From Streptomyces sp. STR69 (GTDB lineage: Bacteria > Actinomycetota > Actinomycetes > Streptomycetales > Streptomycetaceae), in NCBI RefSeq assembly GCF_024519455.1, contig NZ_JALJRY010000015.1:62001-126000 (forward strand): DNA of 64,000 bases, written 5' to 3'. This document shows positions 7,739-16,101 of the stretch, one piece after another. The first letter of the stretch is position 1. Each line of letters begins with the position of its first letter. A model generated the notes under the pieces. The model did not search any database, was not told the DNA's origin, and worked only from the letters and a program-made list of their open reading frames with translations. The translations under genes were made by a program, and so were the position numbers.

Positions 7739-8509
7739 TCATCGCGAGGTCGGGAACGGCAGGGCGTCCTGGTAGGCGTTCACCGGCTTGGCGACCTTCT
7801 CGACGGTGACGCCGTCGAGCGCGGCCGGGGCGGAACTCGTGCCCAGGGTTCCGCCCGCGTGCCAGGTTCCGGTGATCGTCACCCAGGTGTTGGCGGCCAG
7901 GGCCGGGATGCCGTAGACCCGCACCTTGATGGACTGGGCGTCCGCCGCGCAGCACGAGATCATGATGCGGGTCAGGTCCCAGGATGTGCTTCCTTTGTCG
8001 GGCGTGACGAAACCCGTCATCTGGACGGTGCGGCCCTTGATGGTCCCCTTGCGGTCCTGCTGCACGCGGCTGGTGAAGTCGGTGAGCGTCATCGGCAGCG
8101 GTGAGGTCGCGGGCAGCGGATCGAAGGAGTCCTGCTGGGGGACGGCCTTGGGAGCGGCGCGGGATGCGGTGTAGGCGCCGAGGGCGGGTGGGGCGTAGAA
8201 GAGGAGGCTGAGCGCGGGGAGGAAGAGCAGCCAGGCGACCCGGGGCACCTTGGAGTGGTTGTGGCCCATGTGTTCTTCGGCGGGTTCGGTGTGGGCGTGG
8301 CCCATGTGGTGGTCGTCCATCCCCGCTTCCCGCCGGGACCGTGACCATGCCTCCGCGATGCCCAGCAGGATCAGCAGGAACCCCGAGGCGACGAGCATCG
8401 GGCGCATGCTCGGTTTGACGTAGCGCAGGCACAGGTCGGTGAAGAGCGAGGCGTGCAGCAGGCCCAGGCCGCTGAGGACGAGCAGGGTCACCTGGAGGGG
8501 GCGTCTCAC
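7739..8509 (-). CDS. TIGR03943/YcgQ-family membrane protein
   Basis: A 256-residue protein with two N-terminal membrane segments (about 5-22 and 32-50), a histidine-rich cytosolic or loop segment with several HxMGH repeats around residues 65-85, a third membrane segment (about 90-110), and an extracytoplasmic C-terminal domain with the family's MTGFV...ISCCAADAQ motif (two adjacent cysteines). The His/Met/Cys content suggests metal binding. The GTG start at 8509 overlaps the stop of the upstream permease gene as GTGA, so the two are translationally coupled. The family is always paired with this permease type; the substrate is not firmly known. Confidence 0.88.
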   Translation of the reverse strand: MRRPLQVTLLVLSGLGLLHASLFTDLCLRYVKPSMRPMLVASGFLLILLGIAEAWSRSRREAGMDDHHMGHAHTEPAEEHMGHNHSKVPRVAWLLFLPALSLLFYAPPALGAYTASRAAPKAVPQQDSFDPLPATSPLPMTLTDFTSRVQQDRKGTIKGRTVQMTGFVTPDKGSTSWDLTRIMISCCAADAQSIKVRVYGIPALAANTWVTITGTWHAGGTLGTSSAPAALDGVTVEKVAKPVNAYQDALPFPTSR

Positions 8510-9516
8510 AGCAGTACGGCTCCGATCAGCGCGCTGGACAGGACCGCGACGACCGTCGTGGCGGCGGAGAAGCGGGCCGCGAAGGCCCGGCCGAACGTGC
8601 CGGTCTGGAGGGCGATCAGCTTCAGGTCCACCATGGGGCCGACCACCATGAAAGCCAGCCGGGCGGTGGGGGAGAAGCCCGTGAGCGAGGACGCCACGAA
8701 CGCGTCGGCCTCGGAGCAGACCGCGAGGATGATCGCGAGCGCGGCCAGGAACAGGACCGACAGCCACGGCGAACCGGCGAACGTGTCGAGCACGGAGCGC
8801 GGTACGGCCACATTGAAGGTCGCCGCCGCCATGGCCCCGACGACCAGGAACCCACCCGCGTGCAGGAAGTCGTGCTGGAAGCCGGTGCGGAACTCCGTGA
8901 AGCGGCTGTGCCCCGGCTGGTGCCCGGTGTGGCGCGCGACCGGGCGCAGCCACTCCTCACGCCCCAGCCAGAGCCACAGCCAGCCCATCACCACGGCGGT
9001 GGCGAGCGAGGCGAGCAGCCGGGCCAGCACCATGACCGGACTGGCGGGGAACGCGATCGCGGTGGCGGTCAGCACGACCGGGTTGATCGCGGGCGCCGAC
9101 AGCAGGAACGCGAACGCGGCGGCCGGGGTCACCCCGCGCCCGATCAGGCTGTTCGCGACCGGTACCGACGCGCACTCGCAGCCCGGCAGCACGACTCCCG
9201 CCATCCCGGCGACCGGCACCGCGAACGCGGCCCGCTTCGGCAGGATCCTCGTGAACACCCGCGCCGGCACGAACGCGTTGATCGCCCCCGACAGCGCCGT
9301 ACCCAGCAGCAGAAAGGGCAGCGCCTGTGTGGTGATGGCGAGACAGACGGTCCGCCAGGCCTGCACGGCCGGCGAGTCCAGCCACCGCCCGACGGAGAAG
9401 AGCACCAGACCGGGAACGACGGCCGCGCCCAACAACAGCAGTGGCCAGGACCGGGGCCACCCGGCCGCCACGACTTCCGCCTCCGCCGCTCTGGGCGGCT
9501 CAACCGTCGTCTGCAC
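8506..9516 (-). CDS. DUF318/ArsP-like permease (YcgR family)
   Basis: A 336-residue integral membrane protein with about eight hydrophobic segments in two inverted halves. The diagnostic motifs are GVVLPGCECASVPVANSL (about 108-125) in the first half and LAVCSEADAFVASSL in the second, the paired cysteine-containing segments of this permease family. ArsP members export organoarsenicals, while YcgR members partner with YcgQ. The partner downstream here makes the latter more likely. The start is GTG 9516. An 8-8-8 palindrome lies 12 bases upstream and probably controls the operon. Confidence 0.88.
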   Translation of the reverse strand: MQTTVEPPRAAEAEVVAAGWPRSWPLLLLGAAVVPGLVLFSVGRWLDSPAVQAWRTVCLAITTQALPFLLLGTALSGAINAFVPARVFTRILPKRAAFAVPVAGMAGVVLPGCECASVPVANSLIGRGVTPAAAFAFLLSAPAINPVVLTATAIAFPASPVMVLARLLASLATAVVMGWLWLWLGREEWLRPVARHTGHQPGHSRFTEFRTGFQHDFLHAGGFLVVGAMAAATFNVAVPRSVLDTFAGSPWLSVLFLAALAIILAVCSEADAFVASSLTGFSPTARLAFMVVGPMVDLKLIALQTGTFGRAFAARFSAATTVVAVLSSALIGAVLL

Positions 9517-9527
9517 ACGAGCTCCAC

Positions 9528-9551
9528 ATGTTCGATGTCCGCGTCGAACAT
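9528..9551. promoter_or_regulatory. Perfect 8-8-8 inverted repeat, probable operator of the permease operon
   Basis: ATGTTCGA (9528-9535) and TCGAACAT (9544-9551) flank eight bases. The element ends 11 bases before the permease GTG, so a bound protein would block transcription start or early elongation. It does not match the Streptomyces Zur box (TGAAAATGATTTTCA-like), and its half-site order is opposite to the LexA box. Confidence 0.55.
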
Positions 9552-9645
9552 ATCGGGCTCCCGTCAGCCCTCGGCGACCGGCTCCGAGGAGAGCGCGCGA
9601 GAGGCCATCCGGGTACAGCGCAGGGGGTTCTTCCGCGGGCGGCCC

Positions 9646-10572
9646 TCAGCCCCATGCCACGGCGAACGCCCGCGCCGGATTCTCCCGGAACACGCGCCCG
9701 ACCAGTTCCCCGCCGAGCTCCAGCGCGAGCCGCGGCCCCACCCGCTGCAGCAGATACGGCATCCCCGGGCCGCCGTCCACCGAGCGTGCCCCGGCGACCA
9801 CCGTGTCCCCGCCGAGCAGCAGCCGGTCGCCGAAACCGGCCTCGGCCAGCGCCCGCACTCCGTCCGGCATGCGCCAGTCCGTGGCGTGGTGGGTGCGGGA
9901 CGGGCCGTCGAACGCGAGGTAGGCACCCGTCTTGGCGGCCTGGCGTTGGACCACGAGGTCGGGGGAGCGGTTGAGATGACCGAGGATCACCCGATGCGGC
10001 TCGACGCCCAACTCCCCGCACAGCAGGTCGAGTACGTCGAGTGCGCCCGTGCCCATCTCCAGGTGGACGGCGATCGGGGCGCCCGTCGCACGGTGGGCCT
10101 CGGCCGCGGCGGTCATCGTCCAGCGGGCATGCGCGTCGAGGCCGTGGAAGCCGCCCGCGACCTTGACGAACCCGGCGCGGACACCGGACGGCCCGATGCC
10201 CTCCGTCAACTCGGCGACGAACACCTCGGCCAGCCCGCCACGCAGGCCCTCCAGCAACTCCGGGCTGTAGTGGGCCGCTTGATGCAGCCCGGTCGCGCAG
10301 ACCACGTGCACACCCGTGGCCCGTGACAGCAGGGGCAGATCCGCCACCCGGCGCCCCATACCGTACGGCGTCCACTGCACGACACTGGCACCGCCCACCG
10401 AACGGAACGCGGCCAACTCGGCCCGCGCGGCCGAGGCGTCCTCCAGCTCCTGGCCGGGGAGTCGGGGACTGCGCAGAAAGAGATGATCGTGCGCGTCGCA
10501 CACCCCCAACTCCCCTGGCTCCACATCCCCCAGCACCGTACGAACGGCGGCGACGCCACTCCCCACTACCAC
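9646..10572 (-). CDS. Phosphotriesterase-family metal-dependent hydrolase
   Basis: A 308-residue amidohydrolase-superfamily protein of the phosphotriesterase (PTE-homology) branch. The binuclear metal site is complete by eye: DAHDHL near residue 28, the lysine to be carboxylated in GFVKVAGG (about 137), histidines in AVHLEMG and ILGHLNRS, and the final aspartate in LGGDTV. Related enzymes are lactonases or phosphotriesterases; the substrate is unknown. Its start region overlaps the end of the DUF4865 gene by a few bases (GTG 10572 or 10566), so it is the last gene of the TetR-cupin-DUF4865 operon. Confidence 0.88.
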   Translation of the reverse strand: MVVGSGVAAVRTVLGDVEPGELGVCDAHDHLFLRSPRLPGQELEDASAARAELAAFRSVGGASVVQWTPYGMGRRVADLPLLSRATGVHVVCATGLHQAAHYSPELLEGLRGGLAEVFVAELTEGIGPSGVRAGFVKVAGGFHGLDAHARWTMTAAAEAHRATGAPIAVHLEMGTGALDVLDLLCGELGVEPHRVILGHLNRSPDLVVQRQAAKTGAYLAFDGPSRTHHATDWRMPDGVRALAEAGFGDRLLLGGDTVVAGARSVDGGPGMPYLLQRVGPRLALELGGELVGRVFRENPARAFAVAWG

Positions 10573-11150
10573 TGCCGACCGCGCGGCAACGCGCCCCGCC
10601 CGGGCTCCGAAACGTGCAGCACCTGGAACACGTCCCCCTCCGCCTTCGGCGTGTCGTGCGCCCAGAGGGAGAAGTGGACCAGCTCCCAGCGGTGCGGGTC
10701 GACGGCCGCCGCAGCGAGCACCGCGCCGTCCTCCCCGGCCAGCCGCCGGGTCTCACCGACCGCGTCCTCCATGACCGCGGCCAGTTCCGCCCCCTCCGGT
10801 ATCCGCCGCCGGCTGCGCACGGCGACGGCGGTGGGGGAGCCCGCGGCGCCACCCTCCTCGTAGGCGAGGCCCGTCCACTGTCGTACCTCCGGCCGCCCGA
10901 AGTCGTCGGCGAGCCGCTGGAAGGCGCCGCCCCAGAGGAAGCGGTTCATGCCCTCCACCGTGTTCCACAGATAGAACGGCGCGTACTGGTTGACCGGCGA
11001 ACCGTGCACCCCGCGCTCACGCAGCAGATACGTCTTGAAGCCGAGGCCGTCCCAGTCGTCGAGCACATGCCCCACCCGCGCCACCCGGCCTCGGATGACA
11101 TCCATGTCGTAGTCGGCGGGCAGGGTGAGTTCGTACTGCATGGCGTGCAT
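10566..11150 (-). CDS. DUF4865-family protein
   Basis: A 194-residue cytosolic protein that begins MHAMQYELTLPADYDM, typical of DUF4865, and contains NQYAPFYLWN and WGGAFQRLADDFGRP. The family has the look of a ferredoxin-like alpha/beta barrel (related to monooxygenase/EthD-type dimers), but its function is not established. GAGGAGG at 11157-11163, inside the stop region of the cupin gene, is six bases from the ATG ending at 11150 and fixes the start there rather than at 11141. It is the third gene of the operon. Confidence 0.85.
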   Translation of the reverse strand: MHAMQYELTLPADYDMDVIRGRVARVGHVLDDWDGLGFKTYLLRERGVHGSPVNQYAPFYLWNTVEGMNRFLWGGAFQRLADDFGRPEVRQWTGLAYEEGGAAGSPTAVAVRSRRRIPEGAELAAVMEDAVGETRRLAGEDGAVLAAAAVDPHRWELVHFSLWAHDTPKAEGDVFQVLHVSEPGRGALPRGRQW

Positions 11151-11161
11151 CAAGTGCCTCC

Positions 11162-11557
11162 TCAGGAGGGGTAGTTCCCGGGGTCGACGTGCCCGTGCCA
11201 GTCGGCGGTCGTGCCGTCCTCGGCGGCCTCGACGACCGCGAGATGCGTCATGAACGTGCGCGGTCCGGCGCCGTGCCAGTGCCACTCGCCCGGCTCGATC
11301 CACACGGTGTCGCCCGCGCGGATCGTCTCGGCGGCACCGCCCCTGCGCTGCACGAGTCCCTCGCCCTCCGTCACGTACAGCACCTGGCCGTGCGGATGGG
11401 TGTGCCACGCGGTGTGCGCGCCGGGCGTGAAGTGCACGCTGAACATCCGTATCCGGGACGGTGGTTCGGGAGCCGCGAGCTCGTCGAGCCACACCGTGCC
11501 GGTGAAGTTCTCCGCCGGACCCTGCCGTGTGTCGGGACGCTTCCTGGTGATCTGCAC
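11162..11557 (-). CDS. Single-domain cupin protein
   Basis: A 131-residue cupin. Motif 1 is HTAWHTHPHGQVLYVTEGEG with three metal-binding histidines and a glutamate, and motif 2 includes GDTVWIEPGEWHWHG. This set is typical of (R)-mandelonitrile-lyase/carboxymuconolactone-associated cupins that bind Mn or Fe. Its substrate is unknown. The start is GTG 11557, 12 bases after the TetR stop. It lies in the same strand run as TetR, DUF4865 and the phosphotriesterase-like enzyme, which suggests a small detoxification or degradation pathway under TetR control. Confidence 0.88.
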   Translation of the reverse strand: MQITRKRPDTRQGPAENFTGTVWLDELAAPEPPSRIRMFSVHFTPGAHTAWHTHPHGQVLYVTEGEGLVQRRGGAAETIRAGDTVWIEPGEWHWHGAGPRTFMTHLAVVEAAEDGTTADWHGHVDPGNYPS

Positions 11558-11569
11558 GTACCTGGACTC

Positions 11570-12154
11570 CTATCGGGAAGAAATGGGGGACATGCGAGAG
11601 ATCGGGGAGAGCAGGGCGAGCAGTCCCCGGACCGCCGCGTCGAACGCGCCCGGTGAACCGGACGCACGGGCCAGGACGTACCCGCCCTGCACGGTCGCGA
11701 GGATCGTCGACGCGATCTCCTCACCGTCCAGCTCCGGCCCGAACTGCCCCTGTTCCTTGCCCTCTTCGACGATTCCGGCGAGCCGCTCACGGATCGCGTC
11801 CAGGGCCTCGTCCACCGGCTCGCGCAACTCGGCGCTGGCGATCACATCCGGATCCATCGTCAGCCGCCCGACCGGACACCCGCGCAGCACATCGCGCTCG
11901 CGCCGCAGATACGCCTCGATCCGCTCGTACGGCGTGCCCGGACCGTCGAGTACTCCCTCGGCGGTAGCACGCAGCTCCTCGGCCGTCCGCCGGATCGCGG
12001 CAAGCGCCAGATCCGGCTTGCCCTTGAAGTGGTGGTACATGCTGCCCTGCCCGGCGCCCGCCCGCTCCAGGATCGCCTTGGGACTGGTGCCTACGTAGCC
12101 GCGCTCCCACAACAACTCGCGGGTGGACTCGATCAACCGCTCCGGAGTGCTCAC
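11570..12154 (-). CDS. TetR-family repressor (LmrA/YxaF-like C-terminus)
   Basis: A 194-residue TetR protein with the HTH at about residues 20-45 (GTSPKAILERAGAGQGSMYHHF) and a C-terminal domain with CPVGRLTMDPDV, as in the YxaF/LmrA group that senses flavonoids or drugs. The GTG at 12154 is chosen because TACAGT (12166-12161) is exactly six bases upstream, a leaderless -10. An ATG ending at 12169 would sit inside that promoter. A dyad overlaps this -10, so the gene is probably autorepressed together with the cupin, DUF4865 and phosphotriesterase genes behind it. Confidence 0.9.
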   Translation of the reverse strand: MSTPERLIESTRELLWERGYVGTSPKAILERAGAGQGSMYHHFKGKPDLALAAIRRTAEELRATAEGVLDGPGTPYERIEAYLRRERDVLRGCPVGRLTMDPDVIASAELREPVDEALDAIRERLAGIVEEGKEQGQFGPELDGEEIASTILATVQGGYVLARASGSPGAFDAAVRGLLALLSPISRMSPISSR

Positions 12155-12160
12155 ACAGCG

Positions 12161-12183
12161 ACTGTACATACTAGTAGTTACAG
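12161..12183 (-). promoter_or_regulatory. Leaderless promoter and TetR operator dyad
   Basis: CTGTA (12162-12166) and TACAG (12179-12183) are inverted around a central ACTAGT palindrome with matching centre. The minus-strand -10 hexamer TACAGT (12166-12161) lies within the left arm. Binding here would block the tetR promoter directly. Confidence 0.6.
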
Positions 12184-12345
12184 AAGTCGAGCCCTTAAGG
12201 AGCAGCCGGAACGACCCCACGTACTCCCCGGGAGGTACACAGACGGCCGCTGGCGGTACGACGACCCGACCCCCTCCCCGGAGCCAGTCTCGATACATCA
12301 CCGGAAGCCCGCTGAGGGCTCAGGACTCCTTGGAGATGAATCGAC

Positions 12346-12642
12346 ATGCAGACTCTGGCGAACTGGAACGGCGGCGGCCCCGGCCCGTGGATCCTGTTCT
12401 TCCCGCTGATCTGGGCGGCCGTAGTGGTCGGCGTGGTGACCGTGCTCCGCCGCACGGCCTGGCGCGGTCGCGTCGCCCCCTGGCGCGCGATGAACGACAT
12501 GCGCCCCACCGGCGACTCCCCCCTCGCCGTCCTCGGCCGCCGTTTCGCCTCCGGCGAGATCGACGAGGACGAGTACTGGCGCCGACTGTCCGTCCTGGAC
12601 GAGCAGTTCGGCCGTGTCGGCAAGGGCGGCGGCCCGGCATGA
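12346..12642 (+). CDS. SHOCT-domain membrane protein
   Basis: A 98-residue protein with one N-terminal membrane helix (about 14-34, ILFFPLIWAAVVVGVVTVL) and a C-terminal SHOCT motif (PLAVLGRRFASGEIDEDEYWRRLSVL). SHOCT segments mediate oligomerisation. Its stop overlaps the start of the ABC ATPase gene (ATGA at 12639-12642), so it is co-translated with the transporter and may be an accessory of it. GGAG lies about ten bases before the ATG. Confidence 0.85.
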   Translation: MQTLANWNGGGPGPWILFFPLIWAAVVVGVVTVLRRTAWRGRVAPWRAMNDMRPTGDSPLAVLGRRFASGEIDEDEYWRRLSVLDEQFGRVGKGGGPA

Positions 12643-13388
12643 CCACCGAGACCACCACCCGCACGGCCGCGCGGGTCGTCGACGCCGTCAAGGTGTACGG
12701 CGTCGGCGACACCGCCGTTCGCGCCCTGGACGGGGTGAGCGTCGACTTCCCGGCCGGCCGCTTCACCGCGATCATGGGCCCCTCCGGCTCCGGCAAATCC
12801 ACCTTGATGCACTGCGCGGCCGGACTCGACACACTCACCTGCGGCGCCGCCTACATCGGCGACACGCAACTCGGCGCGCTCGACGACCGACGCCTCACCC
12901 TCCTCCGCCGCGACCGCGTCGGCTTCGTCTTCCAGGCCTTCAACCTGATCCCGACGCTGACCGTCGCCGAGAACATCACCCTCCCCCTCGACCTCTCCGG
13001 AGCCGGCGGCGACCACGACTGGATCGACGAACTCATCGACGTCGTCGGCCTGCGCGACCGCCTCCACCACCGCCCCTCCGAACTCTCCGGCGGCCAGCAG
13101 CAACGCGTCGCCGTGGCAAGGGCGTTCGCAGGCCGCCCCGAGGTCGTCTTCGCCGACGAGCCGACCGGCAACCTCGACTCCCGCTCCGGCGGCGAGGTCC
13201 TCGGCCTGCTCCGCCGCGCCGTACGGCAGACGGACCGCACGGTCGTCATGGTCACCCACGACCCGGTGGCCGCCGCCCATGCCGACGAGGTCGTCTTCCT
13301 CGCCGACGGACGCCTGGTGGACCGTATGGAATCCCCCACGGCCGACAAGGTGCTGGACCGCCTCAAGGCCTTCGAGGTGAGGTCATGA
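12639..13388 (+). CDS. ABC transporter ATP-binding protein, MacB/LolD type
   Basis: A 249-residue ATPase: Walker A GPSGSGKST (about 45-53), Q-loop FVFQAFNLIPTLT, signature LSGGQQQRVA, Walker B VVFADEPTG and H-loop VTHD. The VFQ(A)FNL and DEPTGNLD forms are characteristic of the MacB/LolD/FtsE branch that works with FtsX-like permeases. It overlaps the SHOCT gene upstream and the permease downstream, each by four bases. It powers the permease encoded next, probably for lipid, peptide or drug export or envelope stress. Confidence 0.95.
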   Translation: MTTETTTRTAARVVDAVKVYGVGDTAVRALDGVSVDFPAGRFTAIMGPSGSGKSTLMHCAAGLDTLTCGAAYIGDTQLGALDDRRLTLLRRDRVGFVFQAFNLIPTLTVAENITLPLDLSGAGGDHDWIDELIDVVGLRDRLHHRPSELSGGQQQRVAVARAFAGRPEVVFADEPTGNLDSRSGGEVLGLLRRAVRQTDRTVVMVTHDPVAAAHADEVVFLADGRLVDRMESPTADKVLDRLKAFEVRS

Positions 13389-15946
13389 ACGCGTCCGTAC
13401 GCCTGAGCATGTCCTCCCTGCGGGCCCACAAAAGGCGCTTCGCCGGTACGTTCCTCGCAGTGTTCCTCGGGGTCGCCTTCCTCGCCGGGACCCTGGTCAT
13501 GGGCGACACCCTGCGCGCCAACTTCGACACCATGTTCGGCGACGCGACCAGCGGCACGGACGCAGTGATCCGCAGCGCCGACGCCATCACAGCACCCGGC
13601 GAGAGCCAGGGGGTGCGGCAACCGGTGAGCACGTCCTTGCTGAAGACCCTCGCCCAGATCCCCGGCGTGGCAGCCGCAGCCCCCAGCATCCAGGGCGCGG
13701 GCCAACTAGTCGGCGCCGACGGCAAACCCATCGGAGGCCAGGGCCCGCCCACTCTCGCCGGCAACTGGATCACCGACCCGGAACTCAACCCGTACCGCCT
13801 GGCCGAGGGCCGCACTCCCGCCGTCTCCGGTGAGGTCGTCGTCAACCGAGGCGCCGCCGACAAGGGCCACCTGAAGATCGGCGACACCACAACGCTGCGC
13901 ACACCGGACCCCGTCAAGGTGAAGATCGTCGGCCTCGCGACCTTCGCCGGCGAGGACGGCATGGCACAGGTGACGTTCACCGGTATGACACAGGCGGACG
14001 CCGAGAAGTACCTCACCGCCAAGCCCGGCGAGGCATCGGGCATCAGCGTGCGCGCAGGCCCCGGCCTGAGCCAGCAGCAACTGGTCGACCGCCTGACTCC
14101 TGTCCTGCCCAAGGGAGTTGAGGCCATCACGGGCCAGGAGTCGGCGCGGGAGAACACGGACATGATCTCCTCCCAATTCCTGACGATCTTCACCACGTTC
14201 CTCCTGGTCTTCTCGGGCATCGCCCTGCTGGTGGCGACCTTCTCCATCCACAACACCTTCGCCATCGTCATCGCCCAACGCACCCGCGAGAACGCCCTGT
14301 TGCGGGCTCTCGGCGCTTCCCGCCGCCAGGTCACCGCGGCCACCGTCACCGAGGCGAGCGTCGTAGCCGTGACCGCATCGGCAGCCGGCCTCGCGGGCGG
14401 AATCGGCATCGCAGCCGGACTGAAGCTGCTGTTCCCGGCAATCGGATTCCCTTTCCCAGGCGGCGACTTGGTGATCCGCACTCTCTCCATGGTCCTGCCA
14501 CTGGCGGTAGGCACGGTCGTCTGCCTGGCCTCCGCGCTCATGCCGGCCATCCGTGCGGGCCGCACCGCTCCCTTGGCCGCGCTCCGCGAGACGGCGGTGG
14601 ACCAGTCCGGAACATCCCGCGTCCGAGCGCTCACCGGAGCGACCCTGGCCACCCTCGCGCTCGCCGTGACACTCACCGGCGTACTCGTCTCACCATCCCT
14701 GCTGCTGGCGGGACTTGGGGCGCTGCTGGCCCTGATCGCCTTCGTGGTCCTGGGCCCGGTCGCCTCCACCACGGCGGTACGCGTCCTGGGCATCCCGCTC
14801 GACCGACTGCGCGGCATCACCGGCGGCCTCGCCAGGCGCAACGCCCTGCGCAACCCCCGCCGCACGGCCGCCACCGCGAGCGCGCTGATGATCGGCGTGG
14901 CCGTCGTCTCGCTCTTCACGGTCTTCGGCGCCTCACTGAAGGCCACGATGGACCAGACCGTGTCCCGGTCCTTCGCCGGTGACGTGGCCGTCAGTACCCC
15001 CTCCTTCGGTGCGGGCGGCAGCGGACTGAGCCCTCAACTGGCAGGGGCCATCGGCAGGTTGCCCGAAGTGGACACAGCAGTCGGACTGGGCCGAGGAGTG
15101 GCCGAAGTCAACGGCAAGGGAAGGGCGTTGACGGTGACGGACCCCACCGCCCTGGCCCGCACCTTCGACCTCGGCAAGATCCAGGGCTCCCTGAGCACCC
15201 TGGGCACCGACGGCATGGCCATCACGCGCACAGAAGCGGACCGCCAACACCTCACCACCGGCAGCAAGGCCCAACTCACCTTCACCGACGGCAAGAAGAA
15301 GACCTTCACGGTCCGCGCGGTCTACGGCCAGTCCGAACTCGCCGGCGACTACGTCATCACCCGAGCCGCGTGGTCCCCACACCGCACCCAGGACTCCGAC
15401 ACATTCGTCGCAGTCTCCTTCAAGGACGGAGTGAGCACGGCGAAGGGCAAGGCCGCCGTAGAGAAGGTCGCCGACCGCTACGGCGCCCCACAAGTCCAGA
15501 CCCGCCACGAATACGCCCAGTCCTCGGCAGGCGGCATAGACATGATGCTGACCCTCGTCTACGCACTACTCGCCCTCGCGGTCCTGATCGCTCTCCTGGG
15601 CATCGCCAACACGCTGACCCTGGCGATCCACGAACGCACCCGAGAACTGGGCCTGTTGAGGGCCGTGGGCCAGACCCGCCCCCAACTCCGGGCCATGGTC
15701 CGCTGGGAGTCGGTCCTGGTGGCAGCCTTCGGCACGCTGGGCGGCCTCACCCTCGGCGCCTTCCTGGGCTGGGTCCTGGTCAAGGCCTCGGACGGAGCAA
15801 GCGACAGCACCTTCGCCTTCTCCATCCCACCCCGACAACTCCTCCTGGTAGCCCTGGTGGGCCTGACAGCAGGGGCACTCGCAGGCCTCCGCCCAGCCCG
15901 TCGAGCCGCACATCTCGACCTACTGCGAGCCATCACCGCGGAGTAA
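13385..15946 (+). CDS. FtsX/MacB-type ABC transporter permease, duplicated FtsX domains
   Basis: An 853-residue permease. It has an N-terminal helix (about 18-40), a large extracytoplasmic domain to about residue 260, then two FtsX cores: three helices at about 265-400 (with the RTRENALLRALGASRRQV coupling helix) and, after a second helix pair and second periplasmic-type domain, a final core near 720-845 with HERTRELGLLRAVGQTR. The tail ARRAAHLDLLRAI is typical. This is the Gram-positive single-chain MacB-like form. It is translationally coupled to the ATPase (ATGA at 13385). No two-component system lies next to it. Confidence 0.93.
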   Translation: MNASVRLSMSSLRAHKRRFAGTFLAVFLGVAFLAGTLVMGDTLRANFDTMFGDATSGTDAVIRSADAITAPGESQGVRQPVSTSLLKTLAQIPGVAAAAPSIQGAGQLVGADGKPIGGQGPPTLAGNWITDPELNPYRLAEGRTPAVSGEVVVNRGAADKGHLKIGDTTTLRTPDPVKVKIVGLATFAGEDGMAQVTFTGMTQADAEKYLTAKPGEASGISVRAGPGLSQQQLVDRLTPVLPKGVEAITGQESARENTDMISSQFLTIFTTFLLVFSGIALLVATFSIHNTFAIVIAQRTRENALLRALGASRRQVTAATVTEASVVAVTASAAGLAGGIGIAAGLKLLFPAIGFPFPGGDLVIRTLSMVLPLAVGTVVCLASALMPAIRAGRTAPLAALRETAVDQSGTSRVRALTGATLATLALAVTLTGVLVSPSLLLAGLGALLALIAFVVLGPVASTTAVRVLGIPLDRLRGITGGLARRNALRNPRRTAATASALMIGVAVVSLFTVFGASLKATMDQTVSRSFAGDVAVSTPSFGAGGSGLSPQLAGAIGRLPEVDTAVGLGRGVAEVNGKGRALTVTDPTALARTFDLGKIQGSLSTLGTDGMAITRTEADRQHLTTGSKAQLTFTDGKKKTFTVRAVYGQSELAGDYVITRAAWSPHRTQDSDTFVAVSFKDGVSTAKGKAAVEKVADRYGAPQVQTRHEYAQSSAGGIDMMLTLVYALLALAVLIALLGIANTLTLAIHERTRELGLLRAVGQTRPQLRAMVRWESVLVAAFGTLGGLTLGAFLGWVLVKASDGASDSTFAFSIPPRQLLLVALVGLTAGALAGLRPARRAAHLDLLRAITAE

Positions 15947-16101
15947 CCCCGGCGAGGGCCCGAAGGGCTGAGCACGGTGGGGCTCTCGACACCGGCTTAA
16001 GGCGCCCCGAAGGCGACCGAACCAAAGGAGGTGCGCGAACGGCGCCTACCCGACACCGGCCCAGTCAGCCCCAAGCCCCCCCAACCCAAATCACCGCCCG
16101 A

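Noticed and set aside
9528..9551. LexA (SOS) box
   Set aside because: The half-sites are in the wrong orientation and spacing (GTTCGA-N8-TCGAAC rather than CGAAC-N4-GTTCG).
9528..9551. Rho-independent terminator of the phosphotriesterase operon
   Set aside because: The stem is only eight base pairs with no T-run, and it lies within 12 bases of the permease start; operator is more likely.
12614..13384. An in-frame upstream extension of the FtsX permease gene
   Set aside because: The upstream part is low-complexity Arg-rich shadow of the ATPase gene; ATG 13385 overlaps the ATPase stop and gives the expected N-terminus with a helix.
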